Assembly: GCA_036346255.1 (NCBI GenBank)
Contig: CM070624.1
Coordinates: 15,470,626 to 15,534,625, forward strand
Direction: 5' to 3'
Length of the DNA stretch: 64,000 nucleotides
DNA from: Ampelocalamus luodianensis
Lineage: Eukaryota; Streptophyta; Magnoliopsida; Poales; Poaceae
A program made the position numbers and the translations under genes. Under the pieces are notes generated by a model that did not search any database, had not been told where the DNA came from, and saw only the letters and a list, made by a program, of their open reading frames with translations. Positions 1 through 11,074 of the stretch are shown here, one piece after another (position 1 is the first letter of the stretch; the number at the start of each line of letters is the position of its first letter).

Positions 1-3000
1 TTTCCTAAGTTCTTGGGATGGCATGTGATCCCTCTCAAAAATTTCACAATTTTCAAAAATTGTTTGGATATTTTTAGAGGGCAGTCAAACTTGTTTGACT
101 TTCAGTCAAACCTTAAACGAGAGCCTTGCATAATTTTTGGAGAAAAATGCATTGTACAAAAACCCCTAAAAATTTTACACAAGGTTAATATCTGAGTTAG
201 CAAGCTCCAGTAAATATTTCAGAAATTTTGGAAAGGTTTTTCTATCTCAAATAAATCCTCAAAGTCCCAGCTCGGTTAAAAACCCAAAACCTGATTTTCA
301 CTGTTCCTCGGGTTCGAGTCAGACTCGGGCTCGAGTCACTTGTCTTGGTCCAGTCAACTAACTGCACCGGGCCTCATTTTATAGCGCACATTCAATCTTG
401 GTCGTTGGATCCTAATCGCTCGGCCCATGTTCGCGTGAACATTCGGACCCCGCGAATGCGCTGATCCATTTGAACCGTTAGATCTTGATCCAACCGTCCA
501 GATTATTTGAGAACGTTCGGACCTCCGGAAGACACATTTAATCGTGGCCGTTCATTTCCGATCCAAGGGCTCGCGATCTCCTCTTTCGATTTAAGCCTCA
601 GAAACGTGGAACGATCTGAGCCGTTCATTTCAATCCAATGGTTCCTGGTAGCCCCAGCTTTTCTATGGTCATCTTCAACCTCGAGCCGTGCGTGAACAGG
701 GGGGCATGGCTTGGGTCAAATCGTGCTCCCCGGCAACGTCTCCCTGGTCGGCATTAAGTGCTTGCAGGTGCTTTCGGCCGAGAGGCATGCCCTACTCCTA
801 CATCTCCATCATCTTTCTTTTCGGTCCATTTCGCCCGTGTTATGGACTTAGCTCACTCGTGGAGCTCATTTCGCCCAAACTCTAGTTTTCTAAGCTATAT
901 AAGGCTCCCCAAACCCCTCCTAGTAATCTTTTACACCTCCCTGAGCTCCTCCTTGCTTGTGGAGCTCAAAACACCTAAAACGCCAAAACCACCATTGTTG
1001 ACCCGTGGAGCTCATCTGAGGATCATGAAACTCCAGTGGTTCTTCTTCAAAAATTCTTGTACCCTTTTCAACTCCTTAATACCCTAAACATTTCCCCTCA
1101 CTCAATTTTGGGTTTCATTCACAGGATTTGACAAATTTGGGGTTTGTTCAAATTCGGTCGAAACCATCCCCTTTCTTCCTCAGCTCCGGTGAGTGCTCCA
1201 TTTCTCAATTATTTTGCTCATGAAGCTTCTGTGGGCTATAATATAGCTATTATGACCACCCGGTGGTGTTCACTTTGCTCAGGTTGTTATTTTCTTATCG
1301 TCTTCTTCAACTCCGGTGAGTTCCTCCTCTGTTAAAGCTCCTCCGACCATCTTTGAAGCCCTTCTCGGTTAAGGTAGCTTCTATTTAGTCCCTAGATGCT
1401 TGGCACACGCTTCTTTGGACTGCTGCGGAGCTTTTTGTGCATTTTCGCTTTTAGCTGATTTGATCACCGTCGCTACTTTCCAACTAGCCGGCGTTCTAGA
1501 CCTTCGCCGCCGGCAAGGTCACCGCCATCGGGATCGCAAGGCTATTGCGAATCCATTTTAGTCTTAAGGTTGCGCCGCCGTGGCCGGAGCCGCCAATGGC
1601 AAGCCACTCTTTTCGCTCGGATTTTGCCGGACGAAACTCCCGTTCTGCCGTTGTCGTTAAGACACAGTTAATGGCCTAATCATTGTTAATCATTAGGGAT
1701 AATTAATATGTCTTATTCTGGTTCGCTGTGCCACTAACATGTCGACCCGCTCATTAAACCCCTCCCGGCGCATTTAAACTCACGTGAGTGAGTGCGTAAC
1801 GCTTTGTTAAGCGTGGACCGTCGATCTTGTGATCAACGGCCCAAATCTTTAGGACTTTCGGACCCTCCGAGTTTCCTAATCACTCTGGATCGTTCATCTC
1901 GTGATGAACGGCTGAGATTCGTATGCTGTTCGGACTCCCCAAAGGGAAGTGCGCTATGAGCCGCTCATCTTTAGATCTGCGGCTGTGGATGGCCGATGCA
2001 ATCGCATTGTCCGAATGTTTCCATCCACGTGGGCCGTTGGATCTAGATCCAACGGTGGTCTCCTTTTGGAATCGCGCGCGTGCGCTATTCCCAGCGTGCG
2101 TGGGCCGTTAGATTTTCGATCAAGGGCCCATAGCCGTCCACGTCTTTTTAGTTCTGATAAGTTTGGTTATTTCAGTAAGCATTTATTTATCAACTAAAAA
2201 TTGTATTAAGACTTTAGAAACTCATAACTAATTCGTTTTAAATTATTTTCAGTTGTTTCCAGCTGTATTAAATTCATGTTTCACTATAGTTTAATTTAAA
2301 AATACATTTGGCCATGTTTTTACAGCAGAAAATTTTATAAGCATTATTAATTCGTTTCTGCCATTATTTAATGTTCTTTAAATTCAAGGAAAACTTAGAA
2401 AATGCATAACTAAATTGCTTTAGTTCCTTTTTAGTTGATTCCAGTTGGGATAAATTCATGTTTAACTAAAGTTTAATCTAAAAATGCATTTAGATAAGTT
2501 TAGGTAACAGGAAGTTTTACAAACACTAATAACTTGATATCAGCCATTTTAAGATTATTCCAGGAATGAATTAACCTTGTAAAATGCATATCTTTTTCTG
2601 TATAATTCCATTTTGTACAAAATTAATTTTGTTAAATTCCTCTGTTAATATACTTTCGGATGAAATAGGTGTTGACCATAATTTCATTACTGGAAAATGT
2701 TATGTGCTAGGTTTACAACTTAGAAAAATCATAAGTAAATCTTTATAACTCTAAATTTAGTAAACTAAACTTTGCTGGCATTAGGATGTCATAACCTACC
2801 TGTCATAAAAATTTCAGACCTTAGATCATTCTAGAAATTTTTGCCATGAACAGTACCAGTAATTAATTTAGTAAATTGATAGGCTAAGAGAGTGTATTTT
2901 AGCTATAACTTTTGCATACTAAATCCAAATTGCATGATTCTTGTTCCTAAAATTGTCTAAAATCATCCCCTTGTTGTGGTGTGAATTTCATAAGATTTGG

Positions 3001-4480
3001 ATGCTATTTTGCTGTTGAAGTCTATTTGGTGTTCTTCGTTCTTATTGGTTTATCGCCTTTTCGCGTTAGGTTCCGAAGGCAATATTGATATTGATTCTGA
3101 GCCACAGCCATCAGACCCTGCACTCCAGCAAGGCAAGCAGATGTAGCATCATTTGATCATGTTGTTCCTACTATTTTCAAATTCTAATATATTGCTTGCA
3201 AATTCTATGTATGCATTGCTATGTTGTTTTAACTATTGTCGATAGTTAACCCAGTAGATGCATTATCAGTAGGCAAATATTTATCCTCTACTACTGAGCC
3301 TAGGTTTATCTTGCTGTGATTTTGAGTTCGTTGGATGGACCCTTGTCACTTAGTAGTTTATGAGTTCGTTGCTTAGCCATACTTAGCTTTCGGTAGAAAT
3401 AGGCGGTTATCGACTTGTCGATAACCTTGACCACACAAACTTATTATGATCTCTATATTTCAGCTTTGTGCTATGTTTAAATTGCAAAACTAAAACTGAA
3501 AACAAAACCATTTGGACTTGGGCACATTGGTAAGATGGTGTGATTTTTGGGTGTGACTGGAATGGTGCCCGAGTCAACAAGGACCGAACATTTTGTTACA
3601 CTAAACCAAGCATTCTTGCGTGCTAATCACACTAGAGGGTATGGGACCTCTCTTGACTCAGTACTTTGGCATGTGTTGGCTACGAGTCGTAGGAGGGCGT
3701 GTGTGTGTTGCGTTGTGGTAAAATGAGGTTGTTGTGTGTGGGAGCATTGTAGTTGTTCAAAAAGCTTTACCCCGAGGGGTAGTTGTCTTTTTGGCTTTAC
3801 AATGTAAGCGTATGGGTTTTTATCCATACGAGCGACTCGTAGTTGATTCACGATATTGGAAATGTCTCGTAGGACTTAGTCGTGCCAGCATACCTTTGAA
3901 AGTGTGCTAATCTTGTGGCTTAAAGGTGGTCTGAAGTGTTGGTACATTGGTACACCCCTGCAGGGTTAAAACTATTCGAATAGCCTCGTCCTAGGTTATA
4001 GGCACGCTTGGGGAAGTCTTTCAAGAGTTAGACTACAATATTTAAATTAAAAACTTGATGGGTGGTATGAATTAGGGATTCATGGTATGTGTAGTGGCTA
4101 TTGGGTTAGTCACTTCTAGTTGGTTACTTGTTAATTATTGTTACTCGCTGTTATTTCAATGCTTAAAAACTGATTTATTAAATTGCTTTCAATCTATTAC
4201 ATTATTGCAAATGAAAATTGCTTTATGCGTCCAAATAACCATATAACCAACTTCCTTTGACACAGTTTTCATGTAGCTATGTATAGGCTTGTTACTCGTA
4301 AGTCTTGCGAGTACATTATTGTACTCATCTGCATTGTTTGTTGTGTGCAGAGGAAGAAGGTGAGCCCGAAGGGCCTCACTTTTGTGAGTTGTGCTGTGGC
4401 AGTGTGGGGCGCGATTAGCTTGGAGGCCCGGTCGGTTGTCCTGTGGTGTTATGTGACTAACCGATTGTCTTTTGTTTAAG
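1..4480 (+). repeat. LTR-retrotransposon-derived non-coding block
   Basis: No gene is supported here; all open frames are short. The block repeats variants of a 'GATCCAACGGCC / CGTTGGATC' motif (about 400-500, 1810-2110). It then runs through an AT-rich stretch with diverged tandem units and a GT-rich segment. From memory, this organisation resembles the long LTR/leader of common grass Ty3/gypsy elements. I see no second LTR copy or element boundary in the window, so the left limit is unknown. The family assignment is an inference and not a search result. Confidence 0.5.
2206..2570 (+). repeat. two diverged tandem units of about 185 bp, AT-rich
   Basis: Two successive segments (about 2206-2385 and 2390-2570) share the same order of words: a 'ACTTAGAAAnnCATAACTAA' start, then 'TTTAGTTGnTTCCAG', 'TAAATTCATGTTTnACTA', 'AAAATGCATTT' and a 'GCCATT' end. 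They are diverged by substitutions and small indels. A weaker third unit may follow (about 2575-2750). They lie inside the retroelement-like block and are probably part of its leader or LTR. Confidence 0.5.
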
Positions 4481-4746
4481 CCATCTTATGGCACCTTTTG
4501 CTTCCGCTGATACTTAAGACTTGTCATTTGGCCGGTTGGCTGTTCTGTAATAACTTATTATTATGTATGTCTTTTGCTAGACTTGTTATATTATCTTGTA
4601 TGGAATTGATGCATGCTTTTATATGATGTATGTGTGCTGCAATTTCTGGGAAGCACATGTTCATCGAGACACGGTGTATTTTGTTTGTGATGCTAGAGTC
4701 AATGGAAGGCAAAGTATTACAAGCTAAATAAACTGAGGTCTCACAA

Positions 4747-4764
4747 CCCCCACGGTCGGCGCCA
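4747..4764 (-). promoter_or_regulatory. retrotransposon primer-binding site (minus strand)
   Basis: Read on the minus strand the sequence is TGGCGCCGACCGTGGGGG. It starts TGGCGCC as expected for a plant LTR-retrotransposon primer-binding site, and sits two bases from the end of the LTR at 4767. Its position puts the element's interior to the left of 4747. That interior is not recognisable as coding, so the element is truncated or interrupted. The tRNA used is not assigned. Confidence 0.6.
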
Positions 4765-4766
4765 AC

Positions 4767-5519
4767 TGTCGGTGTTTTAGAACCGATCTTACGTAAAGAT
4801 TGTTTGATTCGGGGGGTTTCCACAATTGATCACGCAGACGAGAGAGAAACGGGCATTTTTATACAGATTCGGACCTTCTCATGTGAGAATAACAACCCTA
4901 CTCCTGTATATCTTGTATTGGGTATATGGATTACAATCAGCAGAGGGTCTTACTAACTGTCTTTCCAAAAAAGCCTCTCTCTCACTATCTCTAAAAGATA
5001 CCTATTTATACTATACTGTTGGGGCAGCTGTCATTCCAGGCTAATTAAGCTCATTATTGCGTAATAATGAGAGTAATTACCGGAGTAATAACCCCCCATG
5101 CTGTTCAACGGTTATCAATCAGAGATAGTGGGGAATTATCTGTAGTTATTTCGGGTATAACTACGTAACTTGACTGCTCAGGTCCTCACTAGTAAATAGG
5201 CCTTCTGACGGGTGGACCCGGCTAATTGTAAGGATGTCGTAGCAGGGCTAATCGTAGCAGAACTTACGATTAGGAGATAGTCGTAGAAAGAGCTTACGAC
5301 TAGGTACTGGTCGTAGAAAGACTTACGACCGGACGTAATCGTAGCAGGACTTACGATTACACTATAGTCGTAGAAATACTTACGACTAGGGGGTGGTCGT
5401 AGAAGAGCTTACGACCTCCTAACTTACTCCTCCCTTATAACATTAAGGGGTATACCATGTGACGTCATATTACATGATTATAGAATAATAAAATAAGAAT
5501 TATCATATCCTCGTCAACA
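4767..5519 (-). repeat. 753-bp retrotransposon LTR (minus orientation)
   Basis: Read on the minus strand, this block starts TGTTGACGAGGATATG and ends AACACCGACA, giving the TG...CA boundaries of an LTR. A primer-binding site follows directly (4747-4764). It contains six palindromic units (5249-5416). No partner LTR is visible in the window, so this is a remnant of a truncated element. There is no coding potential inside. Confidence 0.6.
5249..5416. repeat. array of six palindromes (stem-loop units), about 29 bp apart
   Basis: Six perfect inverted repeats follow one another. A is 5249-5272 with stem TAATCGTA. B is 5278-5302, TAGTCGTA. C is 5309-5330, GGTCGTA. D is 5335-5360, GTAATCGTA. E is 5365-5388, TAGTCGTA. 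F is 5395-5416, GGTCGTA. Each loop is 8 or 9 bases, beginning G and ending CT. Every base change in a left arm is matched in its right arm. The order of stem types is ABC-ABC, so a three-palindrome module of about 87 bp has been duplicated. The array lies in an LTR; dimeric factor binding, a hairpin RNA or a replication/recombination structure are possible roles, all inferred. Confidence 0.85.
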
Positions 5520-5786
5520 ATCATAGATGAAATTGTACTCTTGATCATCCAATCCAAATTCCTGACCACCTACATCAGAGGAAGATCTTCAGAAATGACA
5601 GTGGCATCAGAAGATATACATACACGTAACATAGCTAGGTATTAATTGTACGTACATAACACCATCATTGCCCATTGGCACGCTGCAAAAAACGAAAGTA
5701 ATCTTGCACTCAAAAGATGTATATATTCAACCCTTGAGATATGCTGCGATACGCAACACCAAACAAGTAGTAGTAGCACAGACTAT

Positions 5787-6205
5787 GGGCTTGTTTGGAT
5801 TGAGACCTGGGCTCTATGTCTGAAAAAAATTGATGCTTAGAGGTAGCCTAGAGAGTAGATAAATTTTGCCTGGTCAGGTAAGCCTGGAGATATGGTGTTT
5901 AGTTGAAGACCTGGGCTTGAAGAAAATATAAAATTAAAAAATAACATCTTGAGATGATTTGAAAATAAATAGCATGAAAACGGTTCATTAACTAACTTCT
6001 AATCTCAATTGGCTGCTCTAACCTCAATTAGCTAATCACTTTTTTGCGCAAGCCTGGAGCTAGGCGGCCAAATTCAGCGTCTGGGTCTAGCTTCTTGCCT
6101 GCCAAGCAAACTCACCCAGGCTCCAAACAAAACAAAGCTACGGCAGCTACCAAAGAAGGTCTCCGGCCTAGTAACTCTTCCTCATGCCTCCATCCAAACA
6201 CGCTC
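5787..6205. mobile_element. MITE, Tourist-like (419 bp)
   Basis: The left end GGGCTTGTTTGGATTGAG matches the inverted right end (GAGCGTGTTTGGATGGAG), with TAT on both sides as a possible 3-bp target duplication. The interior is non-coding. Short length, such termini and a 3-bp duplication fit PIF/Harbinger-type MITEs. The superfamily is inferred from the ends only. Confidence 0.55.
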
Positions 6206-6557
6206 TATATAGGTGAAACCGTAAAAGTCCCGGCTCCCGATTTTGCTTTTTTGATGCTTAGATTAGCCACTTGTGTATTCAAATGGATTTACCCTAGTCC
6301 TAGTTTCCAGATCTGTTTGTTGTGTTATTTACCGTGCGTTGCGTTGCTACAAAAGGAGTGTAATCAAACACCTCCGTAATCGCCATCCTCGAACGTTCCA
6401 GAAGATTCCAAGTAACAAATACGCACGCACGCTATTTCGATACACACCTATAGGTACCAATTACGGTACGGTGCACCGTACACAAGCAAACCCGCTCTGA
6501 TTCTGATCCAGAAACAAACTGCAACAGTCGTGAGAACGGTACAGTCGATTGGTGCAC

Positions 6558-6810
6558 TAGGGTGGAAAAAAACTCGTTAGTAGGAATTGTCAGCTCAATT
6601 CAAAATTGCTCTAATTACACTTGTTATTTAGTTAAATATTGAAATGAGTTAATTTTAAATGAAATTGGGTTCTATTCTGACTCGACTCGTTAGTTTGATT
6701 CTAAAAATACTTTCAAACTATAAATAAAATAATATTAAATCAAACTATATCAATTTTTTTAAAAAAACTCGGTAAGACAACCGCCTAACTCGATATCCAC
6801 ATCCACCCTA
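6558..6810. mobile_element. hAT-like MITE (253 bp)
   Basis: The ends TAGGGTGGA and TCCACCCTA are perfect 9-bp inverted repeats with the TAGGG start usual for plant hAT-type MITEs. The interior is AT-rich and non-coding, with CTCG-containing subterminal words. No clear 8-bp target duplication remains. It ends about 85 bp before the TATA box proposed for the inositol transporter gene, so it may form part of that promoter. Confidence 0.6.
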
Positions 6811-6894
6811 TGAACTATTTCCAGTCGAGTCGGACACTACACGACTCGGGCTCGGTTCCAGGTGCCGTCCCCGCCGCGCGGCGCGCCACGGCTC

Positions 6895-6900
6895 TATAAA
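6895..6900 (+). promoter_or_regulatory. TATA box candidate for the inositol transporter gene
   Basis: TATAAA lies in a GC-rich context, followed by a long GC-rich leader and then the coding start at 8252. The gap of about 1.3 kb implies one or more 5'-UTR introns. A good donor is CGGTGAG (GT at 7358). An acceptor such as TTTTCAG (7951-7952) is possible, but the exact leader structure cannot be fixed without transcripts. Confidence 0.4.
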
Positions 6901-8251
6901 AAAGGACTCGGTCACGGCAAACGGTTCGATCGGCCGCACGGGCAGGACCGCAGGTCAAAGGGATCAAGCAGTTACACCAGTTAAAACTACAAGCCCCCCG
7001 AGACCCGCGCGGCGTCGCGAGCCGCGAGGTAGAAGCAGACGAGCCGCGCGTCGCTGTTAGTGCTAACCCGCCCGCGCCGGGTGCCTCTGTTTAGTTTGTC
7101 TGTTGCCAACAGCAGCGTCGGTTCGGACGGCCGGGATCGCATCGCATCGCCGAGGCTGGGCTGCCGCAATTGGCAAGCGTGCCCGCATTGAATTCGCGTG
7201 CGCGGGGCGGAGGAGGGAGGAGCAGGCGTCCTCCATAAATCAGCGGGCCGCGGTGTTGCTGCCACTTGCTCGTCCGCGGAGGTGGGAGGGGGGCTTGGGA
7301 GGGGAGTACTTGGGCGCGGCTCTCGACGGGTTGGGTTTTCGCTCGCTCCGATTCTCGGTGAGTTTTCGGGCATCTGGCTCTGCTTCCTCGTTGGAATTGA
7401 TTCGCGTTGTTGTTGGATTGCTTCGTTTTAGGAAGGTCGGGAATTTTGTGGGGTTCTCTTCTCCCCCTTGTGTTACTTTCCAGGTTGGTTGCTGGTTTTT
7501 TATGAAAAGATTCGTTTTTTTGGTGCGAGATCAGTGTGTGGGCGACTGGGCGTAGAAGATTCGGTTTGTTAGTTTCTTCTGTAGATATTTTCATCTGATA
7601 TCTCGTTCATAGGTCGCACGGCAGGGTAAGATCACGCCAGTTTTCAGATAAGATTACGGGAGTTTGAACCTTGGGTTTGGGGATAATAATGGTTTAAGGT
7701 TACAGCTATTCTTTGCAATGCCGGTTAAACCATCCTAAAAAGACGAGACTTTCGTCGAGAAAATAGCATATTTGTTCTGTGCTTCTCATGTTAAGGTATT
7801 GGGATGGTACGCTTTGAGGAGATTTTTTCTTTCCTTGCTCTTGCACCACAACTTTCTCCTGTGTCCTACACATCCATATCCTACTTCGATTTTACCCTGA
7901 TTGATTTTGATTTTCATAGTTTGATTTTACCCTGATTGATGTTGATTTTCAGAGTTTAATACGACGTGATCCTAAAAAACATAGATGCTTGTTTTCAGTG
8001 AACCTTCGTAGTATCATTTATTTTTTGAACAGCGAAAATTACTTTATTTCTCAATGATTTCAACTATTTTTCCATATCGTCATTCATAGTGCCATACTCC
8101 AATTTCTACACAACAACAGCTTTATGTAGCATATTGTTGTTTGTTTTTATCTCTGTTCTAATACATGTGAATTTATATTTCACCAATACAATAAAGTGCG
8201 TGACCAAGTTCATCTGAACCTACGCCAGTTGTACAAAGTTCCTTGAACGCA
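6901..8251 (+). other. 5' leader region of the inositol transporter gene, probably with intron(s)
   Basis: This stretch lies between the TATA candidate and the start codon. It is GC-rich to about 7360 and T-rich, intron-like, afterwards. A roughly 27-bp unit containing 'TTTTACCCTGATTGAT' occurs twice (about 7890-7950). The open frames on both strands in the GC-rich part have no recognisable protein and look like composition effects. Confidence 0.4.
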
Positions 8252-11074
8252 ATGGAAGGGGGTGCGACTGTAGCAGATAAGGGTGAATTTAAGGAGTGTC
8301 TGCGGCTGACTTGGACCCAGCCCTACATTCTTCGGCTTGTTCTTTCTGCTGGCATCGGTGGTCTTCTTTTTGGATATGATACAGGTATCGTTACATCACA
8401 AGCTACAAAGAAACTAATTTACTGAAATTTGTCTATGTTCAGGTTTCATTAAAAAAAATTCTGCAGGACTAATGATAGTGGTAGTTAGGCTATGATCCAT
8501 CAAGCATTGTAGATAGATGTTTAAATTTAGTTGATAACTTGATATCCCTAGAATTAGTACTGCAAAGGAAATCTGTAGCCTGAATGGGCTTATTGTGGTG
8601 TAAGTCAAGAAAATATATATATTCTTGTTAGTTTTAATGTCTAAATCATCAATCATTCCATTTTTCCTTAGTCTTATTCGTCAATTTGCACTTCTAAAAA
8701 AATGTGAAACTATTTACCAAACTCCTTGTTTTTCTGATGAAAACAATACTATCATCTTTCTTATCTTTTCTTTTTTTCTTTTTTGCTTTTGAATTATCAT
8801 GATTATGTTTATGTTCCTAACGTCTACCTACACTTCGGAAATGCAACTTGAATGACAAATTTATCGCATTGTTAACCTTTTTTTTTTGCTAGGTGTCATA
8901 TCCGGAGCACTTCTGTACATTCGAGATGATTTTACTTCGGTGGAAAAGAACACTGTACTAAGAGTACGTGTGGCTTATTGCTGATTCTTGCACTTTGGTT
9001 CTACTTCAGTTTCTGTAATCTTGTTTTCTTTAGAAAATAACATTCCATGTTGCTAACAACTGATGGCATGGCTAATTTGAAATAACAGGAAACAATAGTG
9101 AGTATGGCTGTAGCCGGAGCTATAATCGGAGCAGGATTTGGTGGCTGGATGAATGACAAATTTGGAAGGAGGCCTTCCATCATAATCGCCGATGTCCTAT
9201 TCTTTATAGGTGCCTCGATCATGGCCCTTGCCCCAACACCTGCAGTTATCATTATCGGGAGGATCTTTGTTGGTCTTGGGGTTGGAATGGCTTCCATGAC
9301 AGCACCTCTGTACATTTCTGAAGCCTCCCCTGCTAGAATCAGAGGTGCTCTAGTGAGCACAAATGGCCTTCTCATCACCGGAGGGCAGTTCATGGCATAT
9401 CTTATTAATCTGGCCTTCACCAAGGTACTAACTAACTGTCATTGAACTCTTATTATCTGATAAGCATTGAAATATTTTTTTATCAAGTAGTAGCAGTAAC
9501 GTTATCTTTATTACTTCTGTCAGGTACCGGGAACTTGGAGGTGGATGCTTGGCATTGCTGGAGTTCCTGCTCTGGTTCAGTTCATACTTATGCTGACACT
9601 GCCTGAATCACCAAGGTGGCTATACCGGAAGGTTGGTATTTTATTACAAAAGTAATGCCTATGCAAGAATCTTTTTTTTCCAAGAAGAATATTAAATTCT
9701 GAAAGAACTGGGTGACATAGGCTAGTGCTAGTCTATAGACTCTGTACATGGTTCATTGTGGCAAATTGTTTCTGTCGACTTTCAAAGTTACGAGGTTGTT
9801 CTGAAAAAACAGAAAAGGTTCTGAAGTATTGTGCTCTCTTGGTTAAACAGGATAGAAAAGAGGAAGCTGCAGCCATCTTGAGGAAGATTTACCCTGCGAA
9901 TGAGGTCGAACAAGAGATTGACGGGTTGCGCCAATCAATTGAAGATGAGATACTCCTGGAGGGCTCCATTGGCGAGCAGGGCCTATTTGGCAAGCTAAAG
10001 AAGGCACTTGGCAGCAAGGTCGTCCGCCGGGGGCTCATGGCCGGCGTCATTGCTCAGGTCGCCCAGCAGTTCGTCGGCATAAACACCGTCATGTACTACA
10101 GCCCGACGATCGTCCAGCTGGCGGGCTTCGCGTCGAACAACACGGCCATGATGCTCTCCCTCATCACCTCGGGCCTCAACGCCGTCGGCTCGATCGTGAG
10201 CATGTTCTTCGTCGACCGGGCCGGCCGGAGGCGCCTGATGCTCATCAGCCTGGTCGGCATCGTCGTGTGGCTCGGCGTGCTCGGTGGCACCTTCCTCGGC
10301 GCGGCGCACCACGCCCCGCCCGTCAGCGACCTGGAGACGCGGCAGTTCGCCAACCAGACGTGCCCGGAGTTCAGCCCGCACGTCCGCTGGAGCTGCATGG
10401 ACTGCCTCAAGGCCGCGTCCACGTGCGGATTCTGTGCGCACGAGGGAGACAAGGTAAATCCTACCGCTTCTTGCTCTTCCCGATCAAACCGATACGTCAT
10501 TCTCAGTAGCATTGTGCAACTGCATGTTGATCTTGTCAGAATTGCTAATGGTCTGGTTTGTTTATCATTGGACGTGAAGCTTCTTCCCGGCGCGTGCTTG
10601 GCGCTGAACAGCGAGTCGCGGGGGACGTGCCGCGCGGACCACCGGGAGTTCTACACGGAGGGGTGCCCGAACAACTTCGGGTGGCTGGCGCTGATCGGCC
10701 TCGGCGCGTACATCATCTCCTACTCGCCCGGCATGGGCACCGTGCCGTGGATCGTCAACTCGGAGATATACCCGCTGCGGTTCAGGGGCATCTGCGGTGG
10801 CATCGCCGCGGTGGCCAACTGGGTCTCCAACCTCATCGTGACGCAGACGTTCCTGACGCTCACCAAGGCGCTCGGCACGTCAGCCACCTTCTTCCTCTTC
10901 TGCGGCGTCTCGTTCCTGGCGCTCGTCGTCGTCTTCTTCACCGTGCCGGAGACCAAGGGCCTGCAGTTCGAGGAGGTGGAGAGGATGCTCGAGAGGAAGG
11001 ACTATAAGCCTTGGAAGAGGTACCACGCCGACGAGCCGGCGAAAGCGCGCGAAATCGGCCTCGCTGCACCATGA
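8252..11074 (+). CDS. INT: inositol transporter, INT2/INT4 type (H+ symporter, MFS)
   Basis: The exons are 8252-8384, 8893-8963, 9089-9424, 9524-9631, 9851-10453 and 10580-11074, joining in frame to 581 aa, the usual size of plant INT2/INT4. The protein is a 12-helix major facilitator sugar-transporter-family carrier; known relatives carry myo-inositol with protons across the plasma membrane. Visible family marks are GGLLFGYDTG in helix 1, DKFGRR after helix 2, PESPRWLYRK before the central loop, VDRAGRRRLM after helix 8 and PETKGLQFEEVE near the C-terminus. Between helices 9 and 10 lies a long Cys-rich loop (CPEF, CMDCLK, CGFCAHEG, PGAC, GTC, GCPNNFG), the PSI-like extracellular domain that separates INT2/3/4 from tonoplast INT1. 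The start ATG begins MEGG, typical of the family; the upstream in-frame TTG is ignored. The long open frame from 9725 is intron read-through. INT2 and INT4 cannot be separated by eye. Confidence 0.93.

Noticed and set aside
5249..5416. The palindrome array as a CRISPR
   Set aside because: The units are inverted repeats with short similar loops instead of identical repeats with unique spacers, and the DNA is nuclear plant DNA.
7091..7594. Overlapping plus and minus frames upstream of the inositol transporter as genes
   Set aside because: They lie in the GC-rich leader, are antiparallel shadows of each other and have no domain.
9725..9850. Open frame upstream of exon 5 of the inositol transporter read as an alternative N-terminus
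   Set aside because: It is intron read-through: the exon 4 donor and the exon 5 acceptor (AACAG before 9851) join in frame and give the family length of 581 aa.
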